This document shows positions 10,833 through 22,689 of a stretch of DNA of 61,419 nt, piece by piece; the first letter of the stretch is position 1; each line of letters begins with the position of its first letter. The stretch is from assembly GCA_040143965.1 (NCBI GenBank), contig JASJQH010000006.1, forward strand, positions 1-61,419, read 5' to 3'. The position numbers and the translations under genes were made by a program. Under the pieces are notes generated by a model, which worked only from the letters and a program-made list of their open reading frames with translations, was not told the origin of the DNA and made no database searches. This stretch comes from Basidiobolus ranarum (lineage: Eukaryota; Basidiobolomycota; Basidiobolomycetes; Basidiobolales).

Positions 10833-12023
10833 ATCCGATCGAAAACTCCTTCATTCACTTGACAAATTTAACGGTTTACTTGCCGGCGCATTAAATAAAG
10901 CTCTCCATTTTTAACAATTCCGTTGACTTCTTTAGTATGGTGACATGATATGGGCCCTAAAGTAACGCGTAAACCTATTGGTAATTCGTGTGAATGCGTT
11001 ACTAAAATATTATTTCCAGTAAGAATGGATTTCATAGTCCAGTGATTATAATAGCAGCAATACGTTCAATTTGATATGCAATTGAGCCCCTTTTATGACG
11101 CTGTCAACCGACATTATAATTATTGTTCTTTAACCTGACATGCATTATTTGTAGTAAATTACAAATGACTGTTCCTTGTCTAGCCTCTGGTTGTGAATAC
11201 TCAGCTTCAGTGATTAGTCATCAATACCATGTTGCTAGTACTATAAGGATAGTTATTACAAATACAATGCTCGAGAACCTTGAAGACTTAGGGTTAGGGC
11301 TGAAGCGAAACATTTGATTACTCATTTGGGGATTAAAGAATACATATTTCAACAGATACTTCATTCATGACTTAGGGCGTATGATTCTTTACCAGCTGGG
11401 CGATGTGAGTTTACTCTTTTCTACACTGTTGCTGAAGTAGGATCAACAAAGCACCTCTGAGGTATATTTCCAAATCTCTGCACATTTTCAACTGGAAAAA
11501 TGGGTGCTATTTTCTCCAAAATGGAACCATAGAGATGTACAATACCGCAATGATATGGCTGCGTTGTTGGCTCTATTGGTGTGAAAAGATATTTAATCAC
11601 GAGCTGCACAAATTGGGTCAATCAAGGTCATTTCTAAGCAAAGATGCTCACCCTTTCCTCTCCGCAGTATCTTTATTGAATTTTGTAACTTCTTCATCGG
11701 GATAGTTGCAAAAATCCAAATCGCCATTTCTGATTGGTCAACTGAGAAGGTTAGAATGAACAAAATTTGGTGCTCGTACGTACCTCGAAAAGTTATATCC
11801 TACATTATATCTTCTCACAAAGACTCTTAATCGCTAAACTTGGTCTTGTTAAATATCATTACATTTTCTTTAATCGCATTCACTTGAAGGTATTTTACAT
11901 TACATACGTAGTTTTGTTAGGAATTATTGAACATCTTATCGCTTTGAGTGATTCCACTTCATAAAAGTAATCCTCTTTATTTTAATAATACAGATATATA
12001 TATTTGGCAAACGATAGACAATC
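10833..12023. other. Intergenic region with no firm gene
   Basis: About 1.2 kb. A 66-codon open frame on the minus strand (11621-11421) and short frames upstream of it could be exons of an unknown gene, but no combination keeps phase convincingly. The last 200 bases should be the promoter of the m-AAA protease gene. A two-copy telomere-type repeat is at 11288. Confidence 0.35.
11288..11299 (+). repeat. Interstitial TTAGGG repeat, 2 copies
   Basis: TTAGGGTTAGGG in intergenic DNA. It matches the usual fungal telomere unit; a binding site for a TRF/Tbf1-type factor is possible, or an old repaired break. Confidence 0.6.
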
Positions 12024-14249
12024 ATGAGCGCTTTTTTCAATCGCTCCGCGTCAAACATGCGCTCTTTCATGCGCATAAATCCTTTCAGCAGGCCTTTAAA
12101 TTCAAAGAACTTATTTAATGACCTACGCCTTTCCTCTAATATTCGTCAAAAACGGTTCAATTCTGATAAACCTGGAAAAGAAACCAAACCTGAAGAGCCT
12201 GGTTTTATTCCAAAAGGCTTCGAAGGGTTTTTCGGGAGATCTGGAAAGGCTGCAGCTGAGGCCAAAAATGTCAAAGAAGGTGGAAGTAAAATTCCTCCAG
12301 GTGGACCTAAACCTCCTGAAGGCCCACAAAATTTCTTCAACAGCAACAATATGGTTCCCATCGCCGTCTCTGCATATGTAATCTACTCACTTACTTCCCC
12401 CAAGGGTAACGTCAAAGAAGTTACTTGGCAGGAGTTCCGAAGCAATTATCTAGATCGCGGTCTGGTGCAGAAATTAACTGTTATTAACAAAAACCATGTC
12501 CGTGTTCAACTTGTACATAGCGGTAGCCAAACGGGTAACGAAGCCGTTCATCCTGGCGGTGAAATGATATTTAATATTGGATCTATCGATTCTTTCGAGA
12601 AAAAATTAGAAGATGCACAGAATGAGTTAGGAATTCCCTCTAATGAAAGAATCCCTGTTGCCTATCACGACGAGGTCAGCGTGTTTGGAACTCTTTTGCA
12701 CTTTGCTCCTACCCTTCTCTTAATCGGTATGATATACTACATGACTCGCCGGGCCGGTGGTGCTGGTGGCCCTCAAGGCATGTTTGGAATTGGCAAATCA
12801 AAGGCCAAGCTCTTCAATCATGAAACCGATATCAGAGTGAAGTTCAAGGATGTTGCCGGTATGGACGAAGCTAAAGAAGAGATCATGGAGTTTGTCAAGT
12901 TCCTCAAAGATCCTAAAGTTTATGAAAGACTGGGCGCCAAAATCCCCAAAGGAGCTATTCTTAGTGGACCTCCTGGTACCGGTAAAACTCTTCTAGCTAA
13001 AGCCACAGCTGGTGAAGCTGGAGTACCATTCCTTAGTGTCTCCGGTTCCGAATTTGTAGAGATGTTCGTTGGTGTCGGACCCTCCCGTGTTCGTGATCTA
13101 TTTGCCACCGCTAAGAAAAATGCACCCTGTATTATCTTCGTAGATGAAATTGATGCCATTGGTAAGGCTCGTGGCAAGGGCGGTCAATTTGGTGGTAACG
13201 ACGAACGTGAAAGTACCCTTAACCAGCTTTTGGTAGAGATGGACGGGTTCAACTCTCACGAGCACGTCGTTGTCCTTGCCGGTACCAATAGACCTGATGT
13301 CTTGGATCCTGCTCTAATGCGCCCGGGTCGTTTCGATCGTCATATTTCCATAGATAGACCTGATATCCAGGGTCGTAGCGCTATATTCAAGGTTCACTTG
13401 AAGCCCATCAAAACCACAGTAGATCTTGAGAAGCTTGCCAACAAGATGGCCGCTCTCACTCCTGGTTTTTCAGGCGCAGACATATCTAATGTTTGTAATG
13501 AAGCCGCTTTAATCGCTGCTCGTCGCTTAAAAACTGAGGTGACTGAGGAAGACTTTGAATCTGCTATAGAAAGAGTTATTGCTGGTTTAGAGAAGAAGTC
13601 ACGTGTCCTCTCCCCAGAAGAGAAGAAGACAGTTGCCTATCATGAAGCAGGTCATGCTGTAGCCGGTTGGTACTTGAAACATGCGGATCCTCTTCTAAAG
13701 GTGTCGATCATTCCCCGCGGTGTTGGTGCTCTCGGATACGCCCAATATTTGCCCAAAGACCAATATCTATACTCTGTAGATCAACTTCTCGATAGAATGT
13801 GTATGACACTTGGTGGTCGTGTTTCGGAGCAGATCTTCTTCAGCACCATTACCACTGGTGCTCAAGATGATCTTCAGAAAGTTACCAAAATGGCTTATGC
13901 ACAAATTACCACTTATGGTATGAACGAAGTGGTTGGTAATATCAGCTATCATTCACCTAATGATGACCAGCAATTCCAAAAGCCCTACTCTGAGGAAACC
14001 GGACGCATCATTGATCATGAAGCTCGTAAGATGATAGCCGAGGCCTACGATAGAACCCATAAATTGCTTACCGACAAGAAGGCTGATGTTGAGAAGGTTG
14101 CGCAACTTTTGTTGAAGAAGGAGGTATTGAATCGTGAGGACATGGTTCATCTTCTTGGTAAAAGACCATTCGCCGAGAAGACACAATATGAAGATTTTGT
14201 CATGCCTAACATCTCATCCTCAATTGACGTTGACCCAGCATCCAAATAA
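12024..14249 (+). CDS. AFG3: Mitochondrial m-AAA protease subunit (AFG3/YTA10/YTA12 type)
   Basis: Single exon, 741 residues, close to the family's usual 760-820. The first 45 residues are rich in Arg/Ser with few acids, a mitochondrial presequence. Two membrane segments (about 112-125 and 223-238) flank the FtsH extracellular-type domain ([19 protein letters not shown]). The AAA module has Walker A GPPGTGKT at 315-322, Walker [12 protein letters not shown] near 370, and the second region of homology around [10 protein letters not shown]. The metalloprotease zinc motif HEAGH is at 540-544. It forms hexamers in the inner membrane with the active site facing the matrix, degrading damaged membrane proteins and maturing bL32m. 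An N-terminal Gly/Pro-rich linker is present. AFG3 versus YTA12 cannot be separated by eye. Confidence 0.95.
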   Translation: MSAFFNRSASNMRSFMRINPFSRPLNSKNLFNDLRLSSNIRQKRFNSDKPGKETKPEEPGFIPKGFEGFFGRSGKAAAEAKNVKEGGSKIPPGGPKPPEGPQNFFNSNNMVPIAVSAYVIYSLTSPKGNVKEVTWQEFRSNYLDRGLVQKLTVINKNHVRVQLVHSGSQTGNEAVHPGGEMIFNIGSIDSFEKKLEDAQNELGIPSNERIPVAYHDEVSVFGTLLHFAPTLLLIGMIYYMTRRAGGAGGPQGMFGIGKSKAKLFNHETDIRVKFKDVAGMDEAKEEIMEFVKFLKDPKVYERLGAKIPKGAILSGPPGTGKTLLAKATAGEAGVPFLSVSGSEFVEMFVGVGPSRVRDLFATAKKNAPCIIFVDEIDAIGKARGKGGQFGGNDERESTLNQLLVEMDGFNSHEHVVVLAGTNRPDVLDPALMRPGRFDRHISIDRPDIQGRSAIFKVHLKPIKTTVDLEKLANKMAALTPGFSGADISNVCNEAALIAARRLKTEVTEEDFESAIERVIAGLEKKSRVLSPEEKKTVAYHEAGHAVAGWYLKHADPLLKVSIIPRGVGALGYAQYLPKDQYLYSVDQLLDRMCMTLGGRVSEQIFFSTITTGAQDDLQKVTKMAYAQITTYGMNEVVGNISYHSPNDDQQFQKPYSEETGRIIDHEARKMIAEAYDRTHKLLTDKKADVEKVAQLLLKKEVLNREDMVHLLGKRPFAEKTQYEDFVMPNISSSIDVDPASK

Positions 14250-15378
14250 TTTTTACCAAATATTGAACATTAAAACATCATTTATTGCATCCAACCTCAC
14301 TAAGCCCCATTATCTTTTTCTTGGCACGAGAGCAGCAGCTGAAGCAGCCAAATACATTCATAATCTGTTCGGACTATGGCACATAATGAGTCACCTACAC
14401 TATTATTAGATATATATATTAATAGTTCGTTTAATTTTGGATCTGTATTAATAATCATTTAATTAAGAGGTGTACGAAGTGATCCCAACTGCCAGAACCA
14501 TTAAAATCCCCGGCAATTGAAAGGCTTCAGTTATTATACCACGTTTAACCATTTGCTCTCAAGTGAGTAGCTCAAGAGAAAAACTTGCCAAAAGCAACTT
14601 GACCGGATCGGATGATCAAGGCTTGATGACACCATGGCTTCAAAGTTACTGATCACCATATTTAGCCTGGGTCATTTAATAAGATTCGCTAATTGAGTCG
14701 AAATATGGGATATATAAGTGCATGTATATATGTGCATGTACAATAAATAAATTTCTTGGCATTCACCGTGGGTGATGTGGGTGAGATAAGATGTCTTATC
14801 AATGCTTTGCTGTCATCATGGGCCAAATCTCGATCAAATTACCTCCCAATGCTTGACTCGCTTCTCACAGGTGAGTTGACGAGTACTAGCTACACAACGG
14901 GTTGGTTCGGGCTTTCCACCAGTACAACTTACTCAAGTACAGAACTCAACGCTAGTATAAAAAAGTTGTCTTGGAGTGGATTTCTAATCTATCATATAAT
15001 AGTGTTGTATAAATCAAATGGACTGGATTTCTATATTCTGCTTATTGGGTACATTGAGGGATGCTACAATGGCTCGAATTCATTGGCTAAGTGAAATCAT
15101 GTTAAACTGGAGGGCTGTGCCAAGCCTAATAATAGTTCCTAGAAGTTTCTAAGGAATTTTTGAGGTCTTGGCTAACTTTCGATTATATTGATGCTCAATC
15201 TGTATATCTTAAATATCCTAAAACATTTTGTCCCTTGTTTTCCTTCTTCTAAACGGTTTCCAAGACTTTCACTTGATATATACTATTAACTTTCAAGACT
15301 ACTATTCTACTGTTACAAGGGCCCTACTTATTCGTAACTCAATCTTCTTATTCTTACCCGTACCCTTACCCTTGAACT
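14250..15378. other. Intergenic region
   Basis: 3' flank of the m-AAA gene and promoter plus leader of pacC. An open frame of 112 codons at 14756-15094 begins with TTG, has no homologue I recognise and is not called. The last 100 bases are pyrimidine-rich with CCCTTACCC-like units, likely the pacC leader. Confidence 0.4.
15119..15172. promoter_or_regulatory. Two PacC-type hexamers upstream of pacC
   Basis: GCCAAG at 15119-15124 and its complement CTTGGC at 15167-15172, 207-260 bp before the pacC start. The Aspergillus PacC consensus is GCCARG. The hexamer is short and expected by chance roughly once per kb on both strands. Confidence 0.3.
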
Positions 15379-17634
15379 ATGTCAGACTCAACTACTACCG
15401 AGTCTAATTCCACTGAAGTTCTCACTTGCCAGTGGAAAGACTGTTCAAAAACCTACCCTGATCCTGAAGCACTATTTACACATTTAACAGAGCAGCATGT
15501 TGGTCGTAAATCCACCAACAATTTGTGTTTAGATTGCCATTGGGGAGACTGCACAATCAAAACGGTTAAAAGAGATCATATTACATCACATATTAGAGTT
15601 CATGTTCCCCTCAAACCATTCCCCTGCAAGGTAAAGAAAACTTCACTGTTAATATGCTAAAAATTTCCTCTAACTTTAGTTATATAGGATTGTGATAAAG
15701 CATTCAAACGTCGTCAGGACTTGAAGAAGCATGAAAAAACTCACGAGTCTCCTGAGGAGCGCAAAAAATCCTTACAAATACCTGAAACGAAAACTACTCG
15801 TCATCGTAGAACTAGTTCTGCCTCTTCTATGGGTTCTTCACCAGGATATGTGCCAGTCTCACCAGGTAGTACTGCTCCCGAGTCGAGTGATGGCCTTGTT
15901 CCAGGTATGCACTTTATCCTCTATAATATATACATATATATGTCTGACAGTTCTATCTTATAAGCTTTCTCGCCGAATTCCGAACTCTCGGATAATTTCG
16001 ATCTCGCAACTCCTATCATGAACTTAACTTCAGACGATTTTGTTGATGTTAAGACCGACAAAAATGAGAGCTTCACATTTGATAATAATGGATTAACAAA
16101 CCAACAGACTCAAAATGGTAATGAAGTAACTCCTTCAGGGAAGAAAAGGAACCATGAAGAATATGATGTCCAGAATTTCTTTAACGATGTCAAAAAACAG
16201 AAACTTCCTATTGAATATAATACCGGTATGCTCAATGCTATACACAATTTATCATGAATTCAGACTTATAAATCATTTGTGTTAGGTATGGCGAACATGT
16301 TGGACAACATTGGAAAGTTCATCTTTGACGATAGCACCGAGTTATTAAATCATCAAGATGACCACGATAAAGAACAGCTTCTAAACTTCTTTGAGGCACT
16401 CAAGGGACAAATTGATCCCGGTACAAATAACGCATTTAACTCGGATTATCAAATGAATGTCGCACAAGAGTTTTCATTAGATTTTTTCAATACTGAGCCT
16501 TTGAATAGTATCACAAACATCAATCTTCCTGATGTGTCTCCTGCGCAACAAGCACCTGTTGACTTCACGTTTCATCCCTCCCCTCTGGACAATCAATACT
16601 CTGTTCCATTTGTGGACAATAATATGTACGCAGCCTCTACACTTTATCCTTCCGCAGATGGCTTTGGTCAGAGCTTTAATACATGCTCCGAGTTCGATAT
16701 TATGCAATTACCTGACGAGCTCAATTCATCCAGTAATTTCTTCCCTCACATCTCAGTAGCTCAACAAACTGAGATTTCTTTCGGCATACAAAATTGTGGC
16801 GATATTGGTTCTATTCCTGTGGATAATTCGTCCAATATGCTCTACCCCTATCTTGATCCCAGTGCCCAACAGCTTTATGACTCAACACTGGAACAAGCAC
16901 CACCTGTGATGGATCAAGAATATGTTCATCCGGTCATTTCACAAGTCAGAAAAACCAGTGTGAATCGCCAATATGAACCAAGTGCTCCTAGACTTGATTA
17001 CAACATGCCACACTACACATCGATCTCGATGTTTTCTCAGATGAGTGCACCTGGGGAAAAACGCCGCACTTCGGACACATCAAACAACAAATCTCAAGCC
17101 TCAGCTACCACGGCACTATTAGATGATCATAACAAAGAACATTTAGCCTGTACTGATACACCTGTTCAGCGAGGAGCCAAGTTCACATCATCAGTCAAGT
17201 CGGGCGATATCAACTCTGTTCAAAATCAGCATAACTCGTCCATTCAACAAGAGAAATCACCGAAATTCACCAACAAGCATCCTGAAGGACCCACCACTAG
17301 AGCTAGGCTTCAATCCTTGCCCCATAATGAGGCTCTTTCATCTACCCGCAAGAATATTACTCATGCCAGTGATTCTAATCGTAATGCTGAGAACACCATG
17401 AAGAGTCTGAAGTTAGTGGCGGCTGATCAGAAGAGGGCTGGCCACTTCAAACTTGTCGACATGATCATTCAAAAACTCAAATCCACTAACGACAAAGACT
17501 CTCAAGCACAAGTGCTTCCAGTGCAAAACCCATCGAGTAACAAGCAACTAGCTGACGATGAGGATTCATCTGATCTTATGGAAAAACTCCAAGCTAGGTT
17601 AGAGGCTATCCGACTGGGAGGAAAATCAGCGTAG
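15379..17634 (+). CDS. pacC: PacC/Rim101 ambient-pH transcription factor
   Basis: Four exons (15379-15630, 15688-15904, 15965-16225, 16286-17634) give 692 residues, near the 678 of Aspergillus PacC. Three C2H2 fingers occupy about residues 17-105: [39 protein letters not shown], and [21 protein letters not shown], the last formed across intron 1. After a Ser-rich linker comes a block typical of PacC/Rim101, [20 protein letters not shown], formed across intron 3. The long C-terminal part is Ser/Asn/Gln-rich and should contain the region removed by proteolysis at alkaline pH in the Pal/Rim pathway. The first two fingers have the extended spacing of the family, where finger 1 packs on finger 2 and fingers 2-3 read DNA. 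Confidence 0.93.
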
Positions 17635-18013
17635 TGGTACGGTGTTAAGACTGACGATCCAACGTCTATAATCTCTTCATGTTGATGTGTAATTATACTT
17701 TATTTTTGCCACACTATTAGCTACTGAATATATGGCATTTGCTACAGTGAAAGCTTTGAATGTATTCAATATCCATCATTTCACTAACTTATAGCGATCT
17801 CTTGCTTATGACATCGTTTGTAAGACCATTGCTACACCTATTTTACTATCAGTCTTTCCACTTGCTATCAGTACCATATAACTACTACGTATCACTGATC
17901 ATCACTTTATATACGAGATTTCTCCTCCAAAATGAATGCTCATTGTAATTAACCTCCTACGTGTATTCCTTCATTTTATTTTGAATTAAATCGATCCGTT
18001 CCGATACTAAAAA
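17635..18013. other. Convergent 3' intergenic region
   Basis: Lies between the stops of pacC and the opposing acetyltransferase gene. No feature beyond AT-rich UTR sequence. Confidence 0.5.
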
Positions 18014-18733
18014 TTACATGGTGGCTTTCCAACCTAATTTCTTTTCAACTCGATGTCTCACTGAATCTCTCCATTCGTTTTCTAATATCGAATAATCCCA
18101 GGAATTCAACCATGTGTTTTCATTCAATCGAATAGCCTCTCTGCGTACACTCTCTACAGGTACACCACATAGCTTCTCCATCCAACCACGCATACCTTCG
18201 TTAGGTTCAGTGGTTTGTATAATGAGTCGATGCATGTGCAATACTTCAAAAGAGTACCATAGTGTTAAGTAAAGCACCTCTGTGGCATATCCTTTTCTTT
18301 GATAGGGATGGTCGAGAATAACTCCCATACAAGTCTCCATATCATGATAACGGACATAGTTTAGACCTCCAAAACCTATTATGTCTTGTCTATCTGTGGT
18401 GTCTTCTAGGTTCTCAAACACCTTTAGTAATTTAATACCTTCGGGGTCGGTGGGATCTGTTTCTGGCTCGATAGGTTCCTTACGCTCAAAAATATGGAAG
18501 GTCGCCCGCTCCGAGCGTGCTTGCTCTTCTATTTGATTCTTAAGACGGGCACGTACCTCGGGAATGGTCCAACCGGTAGGTTCATGGGACATGAAACGGA
18601 GATGCTTCATAGTACGCACATCAGAAATTATTTCCCGAATTCTTTCTTCGTCCTTCTCCAAAGGCATACGAAGTATTAAACGTGGAGTAGTCAAAGTCAA
18701 ATCAACCGGTATCTTTGTATTATTAGTAGTCAT
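18014..18733 (-). CDS. GNAT-family N-acetyltransferase (RimJ/RimL-like)
   Basis: Single exon, 239 residues. The N-terminus TPRLILRMPLEKDEERI is the usual opening strand and helix of RimJ/RimL-type GNATs. The acetyl-CoA pyrophosphate loop appears as YQRKGYATEVL (Q/R-x-x-G-x-G/A pattern), preceded by MGVILDHP. The segment HMHRLIIQTTEPNEGMRGWM matches the following strand and helix. An insertion at about 80-110 is charged (EPIEPETDPTDPEG). The substrate is unknown; candidates are protein N-termini, small amines or antibiotics. No targeting signal is seen, so a cytosolic location is inferred. Confidence 0.85.
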   Translation of the reverse strand: MTTNNTKIPVDLTLTTPRLILRMPLEKDEERIREIISDVRTMKHLRFMSHEPTGWTIPEVRARLKNQIEEQARSERATFHIFERKEPIEPETDPTDPEGIKLLKVFENLEDTTDRQDIIGFGGLNYVRYHDMETCMGVILDHPYQRKGYATEVLYLTLWYSFEVLHMHRLIIQTTEPNEGMRGWMEKLCGVPVESVRREAIRLNENTWLNSWDYSILENEWRDSVRHRVEKKLGWKATM

Positions 18734-19127
18734 ATTGTCACACGCTCTGCTTCACCAAGACTTGTGCTCTCATTTTTATGATGTGCTTAAATCATTTAGT
18801 CAGTATTCCTTGTCGGATTTTTTCGGAAAATAATTTTTTTAGTCTGCTCTATTCTTGGGATAAGTTCCCACAGTGAAAGTCCATATTAAATTTGTCACAC
18901 AATTCTAGTGTAAAACAGGCATGGCGAGAACATTTTGCATATTAATTCAACAAATACCAGTTGCTTCTAACATTAGGTCTGGGAAATATTTGGCCGTTTA
19001 CCCATTACCCTGTCCACTAGAAGTTAACCAAATCTCTGGAATTACTGAAGAATAAATCAAATTAACGTAAATTGGTGTTATTTACTTCTATTTATAGATT
19101 TGGACTATGAAATATACATCACTACTA
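18734..19127. other. Intergenic region
   Basis: Promoter side of the acetyltransferase gene and 3' flank of the NSRP1-like gene, both on the minus strand. No coding signal or repeat recognised. Confidence 0.45.
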
Positions 19128-20455
19128 TTAGTCTTCAAGTTTGTTCTTTGAAGCTGCTTTACGAGCCAAGTATCTGGCTTTTGCGTCAGAAACAGTTTGT
19201 TCTGTTGAAGTTCGTACCATTTTACTGGCAATTTCTTCCAATCTCGCCTGTTCCTTTTCCTTCTTTTTAAGCTCAGTTATTCTAATTTGCTCTTCAATTT
19301 CCTTAGAAAGACGTAATCTTTCATCATCACGACGTCCAGCACGATGATCTTTGGAATGACGGGAGCGTCCGTCATGGCGTCTATCGTCGTATCTACTGTT
19401 ACGATCCCGTTCATCCTCACCCGATGGTCTCTTAGGCTTGGATTTTACATTTAGGCCAGCAGATAAAAGTTGACGCTTATCAACAATTTGATTGTCATCG
19501 TTCAGAACAATGTTTCTTCCACTTGCAACAGCTTTGGCTATCTCTTTGGTAATCTCATCTGTACTCTCCTCGATTTGGTCGTTGTTTGTTGGTTTCTTGG
19601 GTTTCTCGGTATACTCTAAACTCACTTTAATCGCTTCTTCGTGACTAGCTGTTGTTTTGTCCAATATATTTCGATAAAATCCAGTAAGATCCTTTTTGGT
19701 CATAACATCCTCATCGGCTGCAAACAAAAAAAGGAGTAAGCATATTATTATTTATATAGTATTCGTTATCGTTTAAGCTTAAACTTACCAGCACGTTTCC
19801 TCTCTTCTTCTTCCCATTTTTTCAAATCCTCTTGTTGTTGTTTGTAACTGAAAAGTTGAAGAAAAACATGGTTATATAAGAAGAGTTCAATTCAAATAGA
19901 GAAAGAACGAAAGTAACATACGCGCTTGTCACGAATTTGTCTTTATCCGCAAACTCATCTCCTTCGTTTTCACGTTCATGTTGAATCATACGCTCTTCTG
20001 CACGAAGGAGATCTCTTTTACGAACTTCTGCACTTCGTAAAAGTCCTTCTATGTACCGTGGCTTAAATAACAGGGTTTTAGTAAATACGCAAAAAAATTA
20101 TAGATGATGTAATCAATACCTTTTTGGTGTCATTTCCTCTTTTTCCTCGAATTTCTTCTTGGCGTTTGCGCTCTACGCCTTTCATCTCATCATATACACC
20201 GTCATAATCGAACACTGAGGAATCGATCTCTAAGGCCTCTTCCTGTTGCTTTTTTGTTTTCTTACTCTCGAAATTGATGGTTCGACTCAATTCTTTGTTT
20301 ATCACCGCAACATTTGAGGTAGCCACGTCGTCCTCTTCATCATCATTACCAAATATAGAGGATTTAATTGGAACCTTTGAGGTTTTCGGTTTCTTGGATT
20401 GAATGTTTAGTCCATATTGTAGTGGCTTCTTCTCTACAGGTTTGAATTTATTCAT
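19128..20455 (-). CDS. NSRP1: NSRP1-like nuclear speckle splicing regulatory protein
   Basis: Four exons (20455-20120, 20061-19922, 19847-19789, 19717-19128) give 374 residues in phase. The conserved NSRP1 N-terminal domain (DUF2040) is recognisable: SSVFDYDGVYDEM, then PRYIEGLLRSAEVRKRDLLR, RMIQHERENEGDEFADKDKF, VTSAYKQQQEDLKKWEEEE and DLTGFYRNIL. It is mainly a charged coiled coil. The C-terminus is rich in Arg/Asp/Ser (RDRNSRYDDRRHDGRSRHSK), an RD/RS-type tail common in splicing proteins. Animal NSRP1 (CCDC55) acts in alternative splice-site choice in nuclear speckles; the function in fungi is little studied. It diverges from the KH protein gene across 0.55 kb. Confidence 0.9.
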
Positions 20456-21007
20456 GTTGAGTATCTTTGCGAGACAACCAGGTATTCATTTCAGACTACC
20501 TTACATTCAATCCAAGCGGATTTGTCATCTGAATCAAGTTGATGAGTAAAACGTCAATAACTAGTTTGTTTAACTGTAAACCAAATCCATATAATCCCAA
20601 GATGATATTAGTCCAATCACACATTTGTCGGCTAACTCTTGGTAGCTTTTCTGGCCAATGAATAACTTAACAAAGATGATTAATACCAGTTACTTTAGAT
20701 AACAAATAATCCGGAAAAAAAAAGAAAAAAAAATCGAAAATGATGGAAATTGAATTTCTTTTCACTAATACTCGTTTAGCATAGATCCTCTTTCGCCCCT
20801 TTTTTTTTCGAATTTGGTTGAGTTCCACTCTTCTATTCCTCGTTTTCAAACACCTCCTCGACGAATAGTTCCCTATTTTCATTCGAGTTATCGTTTTCTC
20901 ATTTCCTCTCCCCTTCTCGAAGTTAGACACGCTGTCTTTCCATTTACCAACGACCACGAAAACTCACCCAATTCAGCGGTATACTTGAATTTTTCGATCG
21001 TCCTTTG
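20456..21007. other. Divergent promoter region
   Basis: Shared upstream region of the NSRP1-like and KH-protein genes, two RNA-processing genes transcribed apart. An A/T homopolymer block near 20713-20731 (AAAAAAAG then AAAAAAAA) and a T9 run near 20801-20808 resemble nucleosome-excluding tracts. The KH-gene leader is pyrimidine-rich. Confidence 0.45.
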
Positions 21008-22252
21008 ATGTCCAACCCAACCAACGTTATGTCATATCACGAGAATTTTAACCCTAATGAAGCAGTCGCTCGCTTTGCTAGACTCAGCATCGACCCTTTA
21101 AACCGTCATCAGTTTTCCCCAAATGAGGAACCTAAATCAGAAGGTAGTCCTCTTTCAAATAGTGGAGCTTCTCAATCACTCTTCGAAAAGCATGCACCTT
21201 TTAATCTTCCCGAAAAACCTGTTTCAGTTTCCTCTTCCGAGAATCCCAGTACAGAAGAAAATAAGGTATTTGATTCTCAACTCACTCTTAGAGCATTGGT
21301 CTCGACCAAAGAGGCAGGAGTTATCATTGGTAAAGCTGGTAAAAATGTTGCTGAATTAAGAGAGATTACTGGTGTGAAAGCTGGAGTCTCTAAAGTCGTG
21401 CAAGGTGTTCACGATAGAGTTTTATCTGTTACTGGTTCTCTTGATGGTGTTGCTCAAGCTTACTCTATGATTGCCCAAACCATGCTCGAAAACCCCATTA
21501 CCACTAGTCCTCCTACCACTCCTGTTTCTCCTGTTAAACCCACCACCACAGGATCCGCTTCTATCCGTCTTTTGATCTCTCACAACTTGATGGGTACCAT
21601 CATTGGTCGCCAAGGTATCAAAATCAAGCAAATTCAAGATATTTCCGGGGTTAGAATGGTTGCTTCTAAGGAGATGCTTCCCCAAAGCACAGAACGAATT
21701 GTCGAGGTACAAGGTTCTGTGGAGGCTATCAAGGTTGCCGTTTGGGAAATCGGCAAGTGCTTGATTGAAGACTGGGAGCGTGGTGTAGGTACCGTGTTAT
21801 ATAATCCTGCAGTTAGACTTAATACCAGCTATGCTCGCCACCCCGAACATGGCGCTAGACGTGAATATACTAGAACTGGCAATGGTAGTGATTTTAGCCG
21901 CCCCTTAGCCGATGGACGTAATACCAATGATACCCATATGGCCAACAATCGACCAGCCTTCCCTAACAATGTCAATATGACCACTCAACAAATCTCCATT
22001 CCCAGTGACATGGTTGGTTGCATCATTGGAAAGGGTGGATCCAAAATTTCGGAGATTCGTCGTCTCTCTGGCTCGAGAATTAGCATTGCTAAGGTTCCTC
22101 ACAACGAGACTGGTGAAAGAATGTTTACCATCATCGGCACTCCCGAATCCAACGAAAAGGCCTTGTTTTTGTTGTACAGTCAATTAGAAGCAGAAAAAGA
22201 AAAGCGCATCAATGCTGTGGCTCCTAATGGCGAGGAAGCACCTGCCATGTAA
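21008..22252 (+). CDS. Triple-KH poly(C)-binding-type RNA-binding protein
   Basis: Single exon, 414 residues from the ATG at 21008. Three type-I KH domains lie at about 96-160, 182-250 and 322-392. Each has the G-x-x-G RNA-binding loop: IIGKAGKNVAELREITG, IIGRQGIKIKQIQDISGVRM, and IIGKGGSKISEIRRLSGSRI. This layout (two adjacent KH, a linker, a third KH) matches the hnRNP K/PCBP family and yeast Pbp2/Hek2 and S. pombe Rnc1, which bind C- or U-rich 3' UTRs to control mRNA stability and localisation. The linker between KH2 and KH3 (RHPEHGARREYTRTG) is Arg/Asn-rich. A strongly C-rich tract follows the gene. Confidence 0.92.
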   Translation: MSNPTNVMSYHENFNPNEAVARFARLSIDPLNRHQFSPNEEPKSEGSPLSNSGASQSLFEKHAPFNLPEKPVSVSSSENPSTEENKVFDSQLTLRALVSTKEAGVIIGKAGKNVAELREITGVKAGVSKVVQGVHDRVLSVTGSLDGVAQAYSMIAQTMLENPITTSPPTTPVSPVKPTTTGSASIRLLISHNLMGTIIGRQGIKIKQIQDISGVRMVASKEMLPQSTERIVEVQGSVEAIKVAVWEIGKCLIEDWERGVGTVLYNPAVRLNTSYARHPEHGARREYTRTGNGSDFSRPLADGRNTNDTHMANNRPAFPNNVNMTTQQISIPSDMVGCIIGKGGSKISEIRRLSGSRISIAKVPHNETGERMFTIIGTPESNEKALFLLYSQLEAEKEKRINAVAPNGEEAPAM

Positions 22253-22689
22253 AAGTGTCTTTGCGTCTCTACTTTTAGACTCCCTTTTCTCCATACTTCT
22301 GTTCATTCCTAGCGTTTCGATACTTGTATCTCTGACATTTTTCAATCTTCTCTTTATATAATACTTTTCTCCTTTGCTCGTTCAATAAATAAGAAGAAAC
22401 AGACACTAATCAAATCGCTTAAAAATCCCCTTCCCACCCTTCCCCTTCTCTTTCCCCTTCCTCTTCTCCTTCCCTTTTCACTCCCCTCTCACGTAACAAA
22501 TTGAAGATGTAAAGTTTTCTTAGTTGTATAAGAGCTTTTTCAAAAAGCCCATTGAGTATTTTCCCTTTAGGTTATCTTTCTCTAAATTCCCTTAGTCAAT
22601 TTACCTCGAAATATTAATATTACATTAAATTCGACAAAGCCACCTTCTACATAAATAAATTACTTTTTACATTGAATTTATTCATCCAG
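22253..22689. other. Convergent 3' region, pyrimidine-rich
   Basis: Between the stops of the KH gene and NCS-1. An AATAAA signal is at 22384-22389, with pyrimidine-rich sequence on both sides. Confidence 0.5.
22427..22492 (+). repeat. C/T homopyrimidine tract
   Basis: About 65 bases that are almost purely C and T, with many CCC/CCCC runs, 175 bases after the KH-gene stop and about 40 after its AATAAA signal. If transcription runs past that signal, it would be a natural ligand for a poly(C)-binding KH protein. Confidence 0.55.

Noticed and set aside
11421-11770. Minus-strand frames that could form a small spliced gene
   Set aside because: A GTGAGC donor and several AG sites exist, but the phase-correct join ends in a stop within a few codons.
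14756-15094. 112-codon open frame after the m-AAA gene, with a TATA-like and AATAAA-containing stretch before it
   Set aside because: The start is TTG and the protein resembles nothing. I briefly considered a solo LTR-like fossil here, but found no matching second end and no family feature.
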